Made by a program: the position numbers and the translations under genes
Shown: piece after piece, positions 24,935-33,340 of the stretch
Layout of the letters: each line of letters starts with the position of its first letter
How positions within the stretch are numbered: position 1 is the stretch's first letter
Source of the DNA: Methanarcanum sp963640855
GTDB taxonomy: Archaea > Thermoplasmatota > Thermoplasmata > Methanomassiliicoccales > Methanomethylophilaceae
Length of the DNA: 45,273 nt
Direction of reading: 5' to 3'
NCBI GenBank assembly: GCA_963640855.1
Contig: CAVIAJ010000011.1
Location: 1-45,273, forward strand
Notes under the pieces: model-generated
Databases searched by the model: none
The model's input: only the letters and a program-made list of their open reading frames with translations
What the model was told of the DNA's origin: nothing

Positions 24935-25587
24935 GAAAATTCGATCTCATTGTTTTCGATATGGACGGAACGTTATGCGATTCATGGCCGTCGATGCTTT
25001 ACTGTTACAGGGAAACACTGAAGAAATACGGTAATGCGGATATGCCCGATGAGGAGTTTTGGTCTTATTTTGTAGGATATTTGCCTAATAATCTCAAATT
25101 AATGTTACACACGGATGATGATAAATTAATCGACGAAGCCGTGAAATACTTCAGGAAGGCCTACGAAGACAGGGGACACGCAATGAGCGGTCCGTTCTTA
25201 CCTGCGGTCGAGGCTGTCAGAGAATTGGATAAAGAAGGTTACAGAATCGGATTGGCAACGATGACTCTGGAGAAATACGCAGTGAATACGTTACGTGAGA
25301 TAGGTATCGAAGAATGTTTCGATGTCATACGCGGTTCTTCGGAGACGGAAAACCGTTCCAAATCCGATATGATCGATATGTGCATGAAGGAAACGGGAAT
25401 CTCTCCGGAACGCACACTGATGATCGGAGACGGGTTCAACGATTTGGAAGCATCCAAAAAATCCGGCGTAAGTTTTCTCACTGCGGCATACGGTTTCGGC
25501 ATAACAGTTGACAACTGTAAAGAGTACGGATACAGGTATGCCGATAAGCCCGAAGGACTTCTGAATGCAATCAGAAATTACGATTGA
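24931..25587 (+). CDS. HAD superfamily phosphatase, phosphoglycolate phosphatase-like
   Basis: A 218-residue HAD hydrolase with the alpha-helical cap of the Gph/beta-phosphoglucomutase type. Motif I FDMDGTLCDSW (nucleophile and acid/base Asp), motif II Thr in LATMTLEK, motif III Lys near NRSKSDMID, motif IV MIGDGFNDLEA. The substrate is probably a small sugar phosphate or phosphoglycolate; sequence does not settle this. Third gene of the THEP1-trm1 operon, joined by an ATGA overlap. Confidence 0.85.
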   Translation: MRKFDLIVFDMDGTLCDSWPSMLYCYRETLKKYGNADMPDEEFWSYFVGYLPNNLKLMLHTDDDKLIDEAVKYFRKAYEDRGHAMSGPFLPAVEAVRELDKEGYRIGLATMTLEKYAVNTLREIGIEECFDVIRGSSETENRSKSDMIDMCMKETGISPERTLMIGDGFNDLEASKKSGVSFLTAAYGFGITVDNCKEYGYRYADKPEGLLNAIRNYD

Positions 25588-25596
25588 GTAACCGAT

Positions 25597-25603
25597 TTAT
25601 AGG
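25597..25603 (+). promoter_or_regulatory. TATA box of purA
   Basis: TTTATAG about 22-28 nt ahead of ATG 25625, in the 37-nt spacer after the HAD gene; predicts a leaderless mRNA. Confidence 0.5.
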
Positions 25604-25624
25604 GCCGTCACTTACGTTTTTACT

Positions 25625-26926
25625 ATGCCGACACTTGCTATTATCGGGGCCCAATGGGGCGATGAAGGCAAAGGGAAGATTACAGACTATCTCGCCGAGA
25701 ATGCGGACGCCGTTGTCCGTTTTCAGGGCGGAAACAATGCAGGACACACCATCGTAATCGGTGACAATGTGTTCAAACTCCACCTCCTCCCCTCGGGAAT
25801 TCTCAGAGAAGGCAAGTTGGCGATTATCGGTAACGGTGTCGTCGTTAACATAGAGGACATGGCCGAGGAGATGAAACAGATTACGGATGCAGGATTATCC
25901 GTAGAAGGTCTGAGGATCTCCGACAGAGCGCATCTCATTCAGAATTACCACAAGAAACTCGACGGTGCCGAAGAGATCTACAGAGGAAAGAATTCCGTGG
26001 GAACTACCAAAAAAGGTATCGGACCTACATATCAGGATAAGATTGCAAGATACGGATTCAGGGCGGGAGATATTCTTGAGCCCGAACTCGTGAAAGAGAA
26101 AGCGGATTTCGTTCTTCCCATGAAGAAGGATATTCTCAATCTGATGCACGCAGACGAATGCCACTGCACAACAGAGAAATTCAGCGATAAATTTGCAAAA
26201 TGGAACGAAATGTTCGGAAAATATGTGTGCGATACATCCGTTCTCATCAACGATATGATTGATGAGGGAAAGAACATTCTTTTCGAAGGTGCACAGGGTG
26301 CGATGTTGGATATCGACCACGGAACATACCCTTATGTTACTTCTTCTTCAACAGTCGGAGGGGGAATCTGTTCCGGAGCGGGAGTTGCGCCTAACAGAAT
26401 CAACGGCGTCGTAGGATGTCTGAAAGCGTATACGACACGTGTCGGAGAAGGTCCTTTTGTTACCGAATTAAAAGGTGAGGAGGAACTCGAACTTCAGAAG
26501 AAAGGAGGAGAGTTCGGAGTTACCACCGGAAGAGGAAGGAGATGCGGTTGGTTGGATCTTGTTGTTGCCGAACATGCGGCAAGACTCTGCGGATTCAACC
26601 ACTGGGCTATAACAAAGCTTGATGTTCTCAACGATTACAAGACAATCCGCGTGTGTACGGGATACGAAGTAGACGGCGAAGTTCTGAAACACTTCCCCGC
26701 ATCTTTGGCTAAACTTGAGAGGGCTGTTCCCGTTTACGAAGAATTTGACGGATGGGAGTCATGGGATGACTCCGAGAGCATCATCAAAGGCGGTTACGAC
26801 GCACTTCCGAAGAACATGAAGACTTACATCGAATTCATCGAGAAGTACACGAAGATCCCCGCATCTATCATTTCGATAGGTCCGAAGAGATCCGAAACCA
26901 TTGACAGATTCGGTAAATGGTTCTGA
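25625..26926 (+). CDS. purA: Adenylosuccinate synthetase
   Basis: A 433-residue PurA, full length. It joins IMP and aspartate with GTP hydrolysis, the first step from IMP to AMP. The P-loop IIGAQWGDEGKGK, the GGNNAGHTI loop, GTTKKGIGPTYQDK and TTGRGRRCGWLDLV are present, as are FEGAQGAMLD and TKLDVL (GTP base recognition). Start ATG 25625 matches the family's N-terminus exactly. It ends before a long bidirectional hairpin that separates it from the convergent UbiD gene. Confidence 0.97.
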   Translation: MPTLAIIGAQWGDEGKGKITDYLAENADAVVRFQGGNNAGHTIVIGDNVFKLHLLPSGILREGKLAIIGNGVVVNIEDMAEEMKQITDAGLSVEGLRISDRAHLIQNYHKKLDGAEEIYRGKNSVGTTKKGIGPTYQDKIARYGFRAGDILEPELVKEKADFVLPMKKDILNLMHADECHCTTEKFSDKFAKWNEMFGKYVCDTSVLINDMIDEGKNILFEGAQGAMLDIDHGTYPYVTSSSTVGGGICSGAGVAPNRINGVVGCLKAYTTRVGEGPFVTELKGEEELELQKKGGEFGVTTGRGRRCGWLDLVVAEHAARLCGFNHWAITKLDVLNDYKTIRVCTGYEVDGEVLKHFPASLAKLERAVPVYEEFDGWESWDDSESIIKGGYDALPKNMKTYIEFIEKYTKIPASIISIGPKRSETIDRFGKWF

Positions 26927-26949
26927 AACCTTTTTGAAAAAATAATCGG

Positions 26950-26980
26950 TGAAGAACCGGGCTGAAAGCCCGGTTCTTCA
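26950..26980. terminator. 14-bp bidirectional terminator hairpin
   Basis: Arms TGAAGAACCGGGCT (26950-26963) and AGCCCGGTTCTTCA (26967-26980) are perfect complements around a GAA loop (equivalently a GAAA tetraloop). It fills the space between convergent purA and ubiD stops and should end both transcripts. Confidence 0.8.
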
Positions 26981-28243
26981 TCAGAGTTTTGCTTTGAGAT
27001 ATGCCGCTTTATCCCTGTCAAGAGGGATCGTTGCGTCGATTCCCACTTTACATGTAATGCTGTCGTCGGCACTGGGGTCCAGTGAGGAACCTTTTGAGTT
27101 GGGAACAGTAATGAGCCTTGTTGCCTGGAATCTAGTTGCAACGGCCCATTCAACCTGCTTGTCATCGAAGATATCTACGTCATCATCTACAACAATCACA
27201 TTCTTCATCGACTTATGACCGTCCAATGCAGCCAATGCAGCTACTCTTCCGTCATCTTCATTTACTTTCTTTATTGAAACGACACCGTTTAACCAACAGC
27301 ATCCGCCCTCGGTAAGACGTACGTCTTTGATTCCGGGAACTTTGTTTCTCACGGAGATGTACATCATAGGTTCTCTCGGAAGTCCCATGAACAGGTAGTG
27401 TTCGTTTCCTCCGGGAAGGATGAAGTGGAAGTATGGGTCCTTATTTGCCCAGATCTTTTCCACTTTGATAATCGGCTGCATTCTGACGTAATCGTAAGTT
27501 CCCGTGATATCCACGAACGGACCTTCTTCGGTTTCTTCAAAGGTAATTTTTGCTTCGAAAACATAATCACATTCCGAAGGAATTACGAGTCCGTTGTCGG
27601 TTTTTCCGACTTTGAGAGGAGAACCGGAAGTCTTCTTGCAGAGTGACGATGCAATGGTAAGTTCATCTGTCTCGTATGCGGTGGATGTAGCGGCCGCCAG
27701 AAGGACTTCGGGCCTTGCGCCGATACATATTGCGATCTTCAGCTCTTCGCCCTTTTCTTTGGCCTCGTTGTACATTCTGTGGAGGTGTCTCGGGACAAGT
27801 CTTACCGCAATTCTGTCTTTGTCCATAATCATCATTCTGTGGAAGGAAACGTTCCTCTTTCCGTTGTATTCGGAGATGATGATTCCCGACGAAATGTAAC
27901 GTCCGCCGTCCTCGGGGAAGTATCTGCAGATAGGAAGTGCCGTAAGATCCGTCGGAAGCGTCTGATATCTGAATTCAGGACTGTCAGTCAATTCCGTATC
28001 ACAAGGATTGTCTACGGCATGAATCAGAGATGTTACGATTTCGCTCTGATTGATGTTGAGTGCATCGGCAACCTTCTGCCTTGTGGAGAAGAGATTTCCG
28101 ACCGCTTTTCCCCCGTTGAAATCTGTGAAGACGATTGTTCTGTCCTGATCCTCGGACATAAGTTTTGTTGACAACATGGAATCGGCATCGACCTTTTCCG
28201 TGAACCTGAACTCCGTACCTTTGAGATACTTTCCTACGGACAT
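26981..28243 (-). CDS. UbiD family decarboxylase, possible anhydromevalonate phosphate decarboxylase
   Basis: A 420-residue UbiD-type enzyme of the short archaeal class. The family uses prenylated FMN; visible blocks include YISSGIIISEYNGKRNVSFHRMMI (cue RNVSFHRMM), RLVPRHLHRMYNEAKEKGE, CIGARPEVLLAAAT and EGPFVDITGTYDY. In archaea lacking the classical mevalonate steps, a UbiD homologue decarboxylates trans-anhydromevalonate 5-phosphate to isopentenyl phosphate for lipid synthesis; the size and archaeal setting make that the leading hypothesis. No ubiX or aconitase-X gene is nearby to confirm it. A GTAAAATAC box lies upstream (about 28262-28272), so it need not depend on the MFS promoter. Confidence 0.85.
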   Translation of the reverse strand: MSVGKYLKGTEFRFTEKVDADSMLSTKLMSEDQDRTIVFTDFNGGKAVGNLFSTRQKVADALNINQSEIVTSLIHAVDNPCDTELTDSPEFRYQTLPTDLTALPICRYFPEDGGRYISSGIIISEYNGKRNVSFHRMMIMDKDRIAVRLVPRHLHRMYNEAKEKGEELKIAICIGARPEVLLAAATSTAYETDELTIASSLCKKTSGSPLKVGKTDNGLVIPSECDYVFEAKITFEETEEGPFVDITGTYDYVRMQPIIKVEKIWANKDPYFHFILPGGNEHYLFMGLPREPMMYISVRNKVPGIKDVRLTEGGCCWLNGVVSIKKVNEDDGRVAALAALDGHKSMKNVIVVDDDVDIFDDKQVEWAVATRFQATRLITVPNSKGSSLDPSADDSITCKVGIDATIPLDRDKAAYLKAKL

Positions 28244-28292
28244 ACTCTCGCCATCGCAACGACTGTATTTTACGTTTTACGAAAGAATGTGT

Positions 28293-29693
28293 TCATTCAG
28301 CCGTCTTATTTTTGATAGAAGCGGAAAGAATGACTGCCAACAATGACAGTACCACACTGACAGCCATTGCAAACACAAATCCTTCCATAAACACATCCGC
28401 AGGAAGTTCGGATATAGGTGTGCCTGTACTTCCGGAACCTACGTTGAACAGTGCCGAGAACATAGATGTTCCCAATGCACATCCGAAGTAGACGAAGAAT
28501 GAAAGCAGTGAAGATGCCGAACCTTTTTTCTCTTCGGGAACGTTTTCGACAAGACGCGGACCTACCGAACTTCCGGAGAATCCCCATACACTTCCGAAAA
28601 GAATCAGGCCGAAGATTACCGACATCACTCCGGTAGATGCGTTCAGGAACATGAAAGTGAAACATGTTACTGTCAGAAGAGAACATCCGATGATTGCGAA
28701 TCTTCTGGTTCCGAAGCGATCGCATGCTTTTGCGACAGGAAGACAGAGAATGAGTGTTACCAATGCCTCAACGAGCATAATCATTCCGCTCTGCATCGTG
28801 TCGCACCCCATTTCTATGTTCAGCATGAACGGTATGAGATAGAGGCTGCCCATATTTGTCGCGTTCAGAATAATGAACGTAATTACGGCTCTGTCGAATG
28901 CCGAAAGCTTAAACAGTCTCAGGTCGAGAACGGGATTTTCGATTCTGAGGTCGTATATCACGAACAGTGCGAAGATTACGATGAATGCAGCCAATGCACA
29001 AGCGTTCATCATTCCGAATCCGTTCGAAGGGATGGATTCCACTGCGTACAGTCCGCACATGAGCGATAAGAACAGCAAAACCGAACCTATGTAGTCGAAT
29101 CCTGTTACATCCATCTTTTCGTCCGGAGGTACCTCTTTCTGAGCGAATACTGCACAGATAATTCCTATCGGTACGTTTATGATGAAAATCCAATGCCATG
29201 AGAGTGTGTCTGTAAGGATTCCTCCCAATGTAGGTCCGAATGTGGCACCGATCGATGAACCCAATACGGTAAGGGTCATTGCGAATATCATCTTTTGAGG
29301 CGGGAAGAATTTCACGGCAACCATGATTCCCGTTGCCGCAAGCATTGCGGAACCTACACCCTGAATTGCTCTGGATGCAAGAAGGAGTGAGGAACTAGTA
29401 GATAGTGCACAGAGTAACGAACCCAATGAGAATATTACGAATCCGAGTACGAGGACTTTCTTGATTGCCCCTCTGTCTGCGATTTTACCGAAAACAAGGA
29501 TCAGACCCGCCATCACCATGAAGTAGACAGTAACAATCCACGAGGAATCACTGGTACTCATAGCGAAGGATTTTCCTATTTCCGGCAAAGCGACGGTGAC
29601 GATTGTTCCGTCGAGACCGTCAAGGAAGAATGCCATAGCCATAATCACATACAGAATCAGCTGACTTTTTCTGTCCGTGACTATTTTAGTCAT
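28293..29693 (-). CDS. MFS transporter, DHA2-type multidrug exporter (14 helices)
   Basis: A 466-residue major facilitator protein with about 14 membrane spans. Helix 1 holds FFLDGLDGTIVTVALPEIG (DHA2 motif D1 region), the loop after helix 2 has GKIADRGAIKKV (motif A), and helix 5 has ATFGPTLGGILTD (motif C, the antiporter signature). These fit proton-driven drug exporters of the EmrB/QacA group. ATG 29693 is preferred: AAGGAG lies 8 nt ahead, whereas the upstream in-frame GTG overlaps that site. The start region contains a TGACTATTTTAGTCA palindrome. The promoter, start and first nine codons were copied to the nuclease gene at 39.8 kb. Confidence 0.9.
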   Translation of the reverse strand: MTKIVTDRKSQLILYVIMAMAFFLDGLDGTIVTVALPEIGKSFAMSTSDSSWIVTVYFMVMAGLILVFGKIADRGAIKKVLVLGFVIFSLGSLLCALSTSSSLLLASRAIQGVGSAMLAATGIMVAVKFFPPQKMIFAMTLTVLGSSIGATFGPTLGGILTDTLSWHWIFIINVPIGIICAVFAQKEVPPDEKMDVTGFDYIGSVLLFLSLMCGLYAVESIPSNGFGMMNACALAAFIVIFALFVIYDLRIENPVLDLRLFKLSAFDRAVITFIILNATNMGSLYLIPFMLNIEMGCDTMQSGMIMLVEALVTLILCLPVAKACDRFGTRRFAIIGCSLLTVTCFTFMFLNASTGVMSVIFGLILFGSVWGFSGSSVGPRLVENVPEEKKGSASSLLSFFVYFGCALGTSMFSALFNVGSGSTGTPISELPADVFMEGFVFAMAVSVVLSLLAVILSASIKNKTAE

Positions 29694-30362
29694 TTTACAC
29701 ACTCCTTTGGAAGAGTAATCTCTTTCTGTATATCAGATTTACCGACTCAGCGGTGTGCGAATACCGCGGTGATCGATTTATCGGATTTCTCTTCGATCCT
29801 TGCGAATCCGACTCTTTCGAACTGAACCATATCTTTCTTCTCATTAAGAAGAGATTTTTCCGCCAATCCTTCGAGAACGGTTCCGTCGGGCATGAGGATT
29901 TTCGCTTTTACGGAATCGCTTCCGACCCACTGAACGGCTTTGAATCCTTTTCTGAGGATGGAAACGTCCGTTCCTGCGTACGCAGCGGGTGTGCCGAAGT
30001 CGATGTTGCATAAGTCCTTAAGTCTGATTTTACCGGCTTCTCTGAACAATTCCGAGTCTTCCGACGAAAGGTAAACGATCCTGTCTCTGAGATCGTATTC
30101 CCTGAATCCTCTCTCGGGGTGATCGGGGTGCATGGGAGCTTTTCCGGTAATCGCTTCGGTTCCGCCGATGTCGTATTTCACGGGGTTGTTAACAAAGAAA
30201 TACCTGTCGGATTCGGGGTCGATGATATCACGGTTCATCGCGAAGAGATTCTCCCATGAGAACTGAATGTCGATGGGTTTGATACCGCTCTCAACCCAGT
30301 ATCTTCTTATCGCTTCGGGCCTGATTCCTCTTCTCTCGAGTGCTCTTACGGTTCCGGTTCTT
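29667..30362. repeat. Source copy of the 696-bp direct repeat
   Basis: Spans the MFS start (first nine codons, ribosome-binding site, promoter) and the 3' part of gltX. It is matched base for base at 39759-40454 (offset 10092), with one difference seen: T at 29715, C at 39807. Both copies have the same orientation. Recombination between them would delete or amplify the 10,092 bp that hold feoB, the regulator, the riboflavin operon and part of the defence island. Confidence 0.95.
29679..29693. promoter_or_regulatory. Palindrome across the MFS start codon
   Basis: TGACTA-TTT-TAGTCA covers codons 1-5 of the MFS gene. It may act as operator of a repressor or as a hairpin that hides the start codon; both would fit drug-inducible export. 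The same palindrome lies at the start of the nuclease gene (39771-39785). Confidence 0.35.
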
Positions 30363-31423
30363 ACGTCGTTCCATCCGGAATATTCTCCGTTTCTGATTGA
30401 TTCTTTGATTAACGAAGTCTTCAGAATCGTATCGGGAATGTTGACCAATCCGTAGTGATAATATTCGGGTTTCTTCCATCCGAAGTAGTCGAAGATGTAC
30501 TCCTGCCTGAATGTGTTGTTAAGATGATCTTTTCCTCTGATGACGTGTGTCATTCCGAGAAGGTGATCGTCTATTGCAACGGAGAGATTCATCATCGGGT
30601 ATGCTCTGTATTTGTCTTTCGTGAGCGGGTGGGGATGGTCGACAAGTCTCAAAGCAACGAAATCCCTGACTGCGGGGTTGGGATGATCGATTGCTGTCTT
30701 GACAACAACGATTGCCTCTCCCTCTTTGTATCCGCCGTTCATGAATTTTTCATATCTTTCCAGCTGTTCCTCAACGGGAAGATCTCTGCACGGACAGGCT
30801 GTCTTTGCTTCTTTCTTCTTTCTCCAATCTTCCGCGTCGCAAGTACAGACGTAAGCGTGACCCATTTCAAGGAGTTTTTTGGTGTAATCGTAATAGATTT
30901 CGAATCTTTCAGACTGTATGACACTTTCGTGAATCTTGACTCCCAGCCATTCGAGATCTTCGGGAATCATGTCGTACGCGTCGGGATCGATCTTCTCGGG
31001 ATTGGTGTCTTCAAACCTGCAGATCAGTTTTCCGCCGTATCTTTTGACGTACTCATCGTTGAGAATCGAAACACGGGTGTGTCCGATGTGAAGAGGTCCG
31101 GACGGTCCGGGAGCGATCCTCATAACTACCTTTCCGTTGACATTCGCGAGATCGGGAAGTTCGTATTTTCTTTCCTTCTTTTCCTTGACAAGAAGCGAAG
31201 GATCGAGTTCTTCGAGGGTTTTCTTCTGATCCTCGGGGGACATCGAGTTTACTTCGGATACAACGTTACCGACGATAACGTTCAGTTCAGGTACTTTTGC
31301 TCTCCATTCGGGGCATTCGCCCAGTATTTTTCCTACGATGGATTTGGGGTTGGCTTTGCCTTTGAAGAAGACTGCGTTCTGAAGTGCGTATTTTCTGATG
31401 AGGATCTCGATGTCATCCGACAT
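29747..31423 (-). CDS. gltX: Glutamyl-tRNA synthetase (archaeal type)
   Basis: A 558-residue class I synthetase of the archaeal/eukaryotic GlnRS-like branch. The HIGH motif appears as PSGPLHIGHTRV, and the beta-barrel anticodon-binding domain forms the last 200 residues (SWENLFAMNRDIIDP onward). ATG 31423 is used: GGGAG precedes it and an ATTATA box lies about 25-30 nt upstream; the longer open frame is an artefact over the feoB end. The KMSKS-equivalent region reads LKTSLIKESI rather than the common STSK-like form. The last 205 codons are contained in the duplicated segment. Confidence 0.95.
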   Translation of the reverse strand: MSDDIEILIRKYALQNAVFFKGKANPKSIVGKILGECPEWRAKVPELNVIVGNVVSEVNSMSPEDQKKTLEELDPSLLVKEKKERKYELPDLANVNGKVVMRIAPGPSGPLHIGHTRVSILNDEYVKRYGGKLICRFEDTNPEKIDPDAYDMIPEDLEWLGVKIHESVIQSERFEIYYDYTKKLLEMGHAYVCTCDAEDWRKKKEAKTACPCRDLPVEEQLERYEKFMNGGYKEGEAIVVVKTAIDHPNPAVRDFVALRLVDHPHPLTKDKYRAYPMMNLSVAIDDHLLGMTHVIRGKDHLNNTFRQEYIFDYFGWKKPEYYHYGLVNIPDTILKTSLIKESIRNGEYSGWNDVRTGTVRALERRGIRPEAIRRYWVESGIKPIDIQFSWENLFAMNRDIIDPESDRYFFVNNPVKYDIGGTEAITGKAPMHPDHPERGFREYDLRDRIVYLSSEDSELFREAGKIRLKDLCNIDFGTPAAYAGTDVSILRKGFKAVQWVGSDSVKAKILMPDGTVLEGLAEKSLLNEKKDMVQFERVGFARIEEKSDKSITAVFAHR

Positions 31424-31461
31424 GGGTCTCCCGAACGCTTGCCTGTATAATATTCTCTCTG

Positions 31462-33333
31462 TCACGCGTGTATTAGACCGAGAGAGAATAGCTGTGCAAC
31501 CGCGGTACCGATGAGTACCGCGATGACCATTGACATTACACACACCAAGGCTGTGTGCTTCCATCCGAGTTCGGCTTTCATTGCTGCGATTGTTGCAAGA
31601 CAGGGAACATAGATGCTCATGACAACTCCGTAAACAACAAACTGCGAAGGATCCATGATTTCCAATGTTCCCACAACCATCAGCATTGCGTAGGACATCT
31701 CTTTTCTCACAATTCCCGCAATGAAACAGATGATTGTCGTTGCGGGGAGACCCAACATACCTACGGTCAGCCAGGACATGGGATCTACGAGGGAATCGAG
31801 AACATTGTAATAAATCAGAAGTTCGATGATTACGATTCCCACAAGTAACAGCGGTACTGCGAGTACGAAGAAATCTTTCGATCTCATCCACATCTTCTTC
31901 AGAACGTTTACCGCAGACGGCATCTGCAGTTCGGGTAATTCCATTGCGAGATGCGACGGTTCGTATTTCATCGTCCTGTCAAGGAACAATCCGATAGCAA
32001 TCGCAAGAACGAATAAGATTGCGAAGATGAAAACAATCCACTGAACTCCCGCGAATTTTCCTGTAACGCCGGTCATAATTGCGGTCTGAGCGGAACATGG
32101 AATTGCCATACAGATAAGAGAACACAGGATAATGCGTTCTCTTTTGGAAATTATTGTACGTGTTGCAAGGATTGCCGGTACGTTGCATCCGAATCCCACC
32201 ATAATGGGAATGAATCCGTTTCCGCGGAGGCCGATGCAGCGCATCAGTCTGTCCAACAACACAACCGCTCTCGGAAGATATCCCGTATCTTCCAGAATGC
32301 CCAATACGATGTAGAAGACCATGATGTACGGTACGACAATACCCAAAACGGCTCTGATACTGCTGTCGATACCCGCCATTATGACTGCGCCCAATTCTCC
32401 TCCGACCGTTCTTCCTATGTCGGAGAATGCGGTGCCTACGACTGCCGAATACAGATTATCCACACCGGCGGCGATGAGACCTCCTACCGCTACAAGTACC
32501 GCGAATGTCGCGGCAAGAACACATATCAGAATCGGAAAACCCGTACGGGGGCGGATCATCATATCCGAGAGTTTCTCTTTATCAGAGAGTTCTTCCTGAG
32601 ACTGCTCTACGGTTTCACTCATTATACTGCGGGCGTTTGCGTATCTGTCTTCCGCGATTTTTACCGCAATATGTCTGCCGTGTTCTCTGAAGTAATTTTT
32701 ATCGATTGTTTCGGAAAGTTCCTTTCCGAAACGTGTATCGATACCTTCGATTATTTTTACGGCGGAATTTGTGCTTACATTATATTTTTCCGAAACGGCA
32801 TCGATGATTTCCGTTATGCTTTCGGAATATCTTACTTTGTAACCGGATGCCGGAGGGCAGTTTACTGCCGCATCGAGAAGTCTGCCGATTCCTTCTCCGT
32901 TCTTTGCGGATACGGGTATAACGGGAACACCGAGTATCGATTCCAGTTTTCCGATATCGATTTTCATCCTCTTCGATGCAACGTCATACTTATTCAGCGC
33001 AATAACCGTCGGTATTCCCAATTCGATTACTTCCGTAGAAAGAACCAAACTCGATTCGGGGTCGGTTGCATCCGTAACGACAATGATTGCATCGTTTACG
33101 TCATTCAGCATATCGGAAACAACTTTTTCATCATCCGAAACGGCAGAAAGACTGTACGTACCGGGAAGATCGTGGAAAACGATCTCTGTGTCATTGTATT
33201 TTATTACGGCTTCCTCAAATTCAACAGTGGTACCCGGATAATTGGATGAAATTACACCTACGCCTGTAAGTCTTGAAAACAGTGTGGATTTGCCGACGTT
33301 CGGCTGTCCGATAAGGGCAATCCTCAGTCCCAT
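31462..33333 (-). CDS. feoB: Ferrous iron transporter FeoB
   Basis: A 623-residue FeoB. The N-terminal G-protein domain (1-165) has G1 GQPNVGKST, G2 YPGTTVE, G3 DLPGTYSLS and G4 NKYD; a helical GDI region follows; the membrane part begins near residue 270 and contains the paired Gate motifs (VGFGCNVPAILATR, IPCSAQTAIM). It imports Fe2+ under anaerobic conditions. The start ATG 33333 lies 7 nt after the regulator's stop, so both are one operon: dtxR-feoB. No separate feoA gene is present; the FeoA-like domain is fused to the regulator. Confidence 0.96.
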   Translation of the reverse strand: MGLRIALIGQPNVGKSTLFSRLTGVGVISSNYPGTTVEFEEAVIKYNDTEIVFHDLPGTYSLSAVSDDEKVVSDMLNDVNDAIIVVTDATDPESSLVLSTEVIELGIPTVIALNKYDVASKRMKIDIGKLESILGVPVIPVSAKNGEGIGRLLDAAVNCPPASGYKVRYSESITEIIDAVSEKYNVSTNSAVKIIEGIDTRFGKELSETIDKNYFREHGRHIAVKIAEDRYANARSIMSETVEQSQEELSDKEKLSDMMIRPRTGFPILICVLAATFAVLVAVGGLIAAGVDNLYSAVVGTAFSDIGRTVGGELGAVIMAGIDSSIRAVLGIVVPYIMVFYIVLGILEDTGYLPRAVVLLDRLMRCIGLRGNGFIPIMVGFGCNVPAILATRTIISKRERIILCSLICMAIPCSAQTAIMTGVTGKFAGVQWIVFIFAILFVLAIAIGLFLDRTMKYEPSHLAMELPELQMPSAVNVLKKMWMRSKDFFVLAVPLLLVGIVIIELLIYYNVLDSLVDPMSWLTVGMLGLPATTIICFIAGIVRKEMSYAMLMVVGTLEIMDPSQFVVYGVVMSIYVPCLATIAAMKAELGWKHTALVCVMSMVIAVLIGTAVAQLFSLGLIHA

Positions 33334-33340
33334 GGAAAAC

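Noticed and set aside
30455..31450. 331-codon plus-strand frame opposite gltX
   Set aside because: Shadow of gltX on the opposite strand with no domain; Phe/Val-rich.
31424..31891. Extended N-terminus for gltX
   Set aside because: It overlaps the feoB 3' end in another frame and reads as Arg/His/Cys-rich shadow sequence; ATG 31423 has a ribosome-binding site and promoter.
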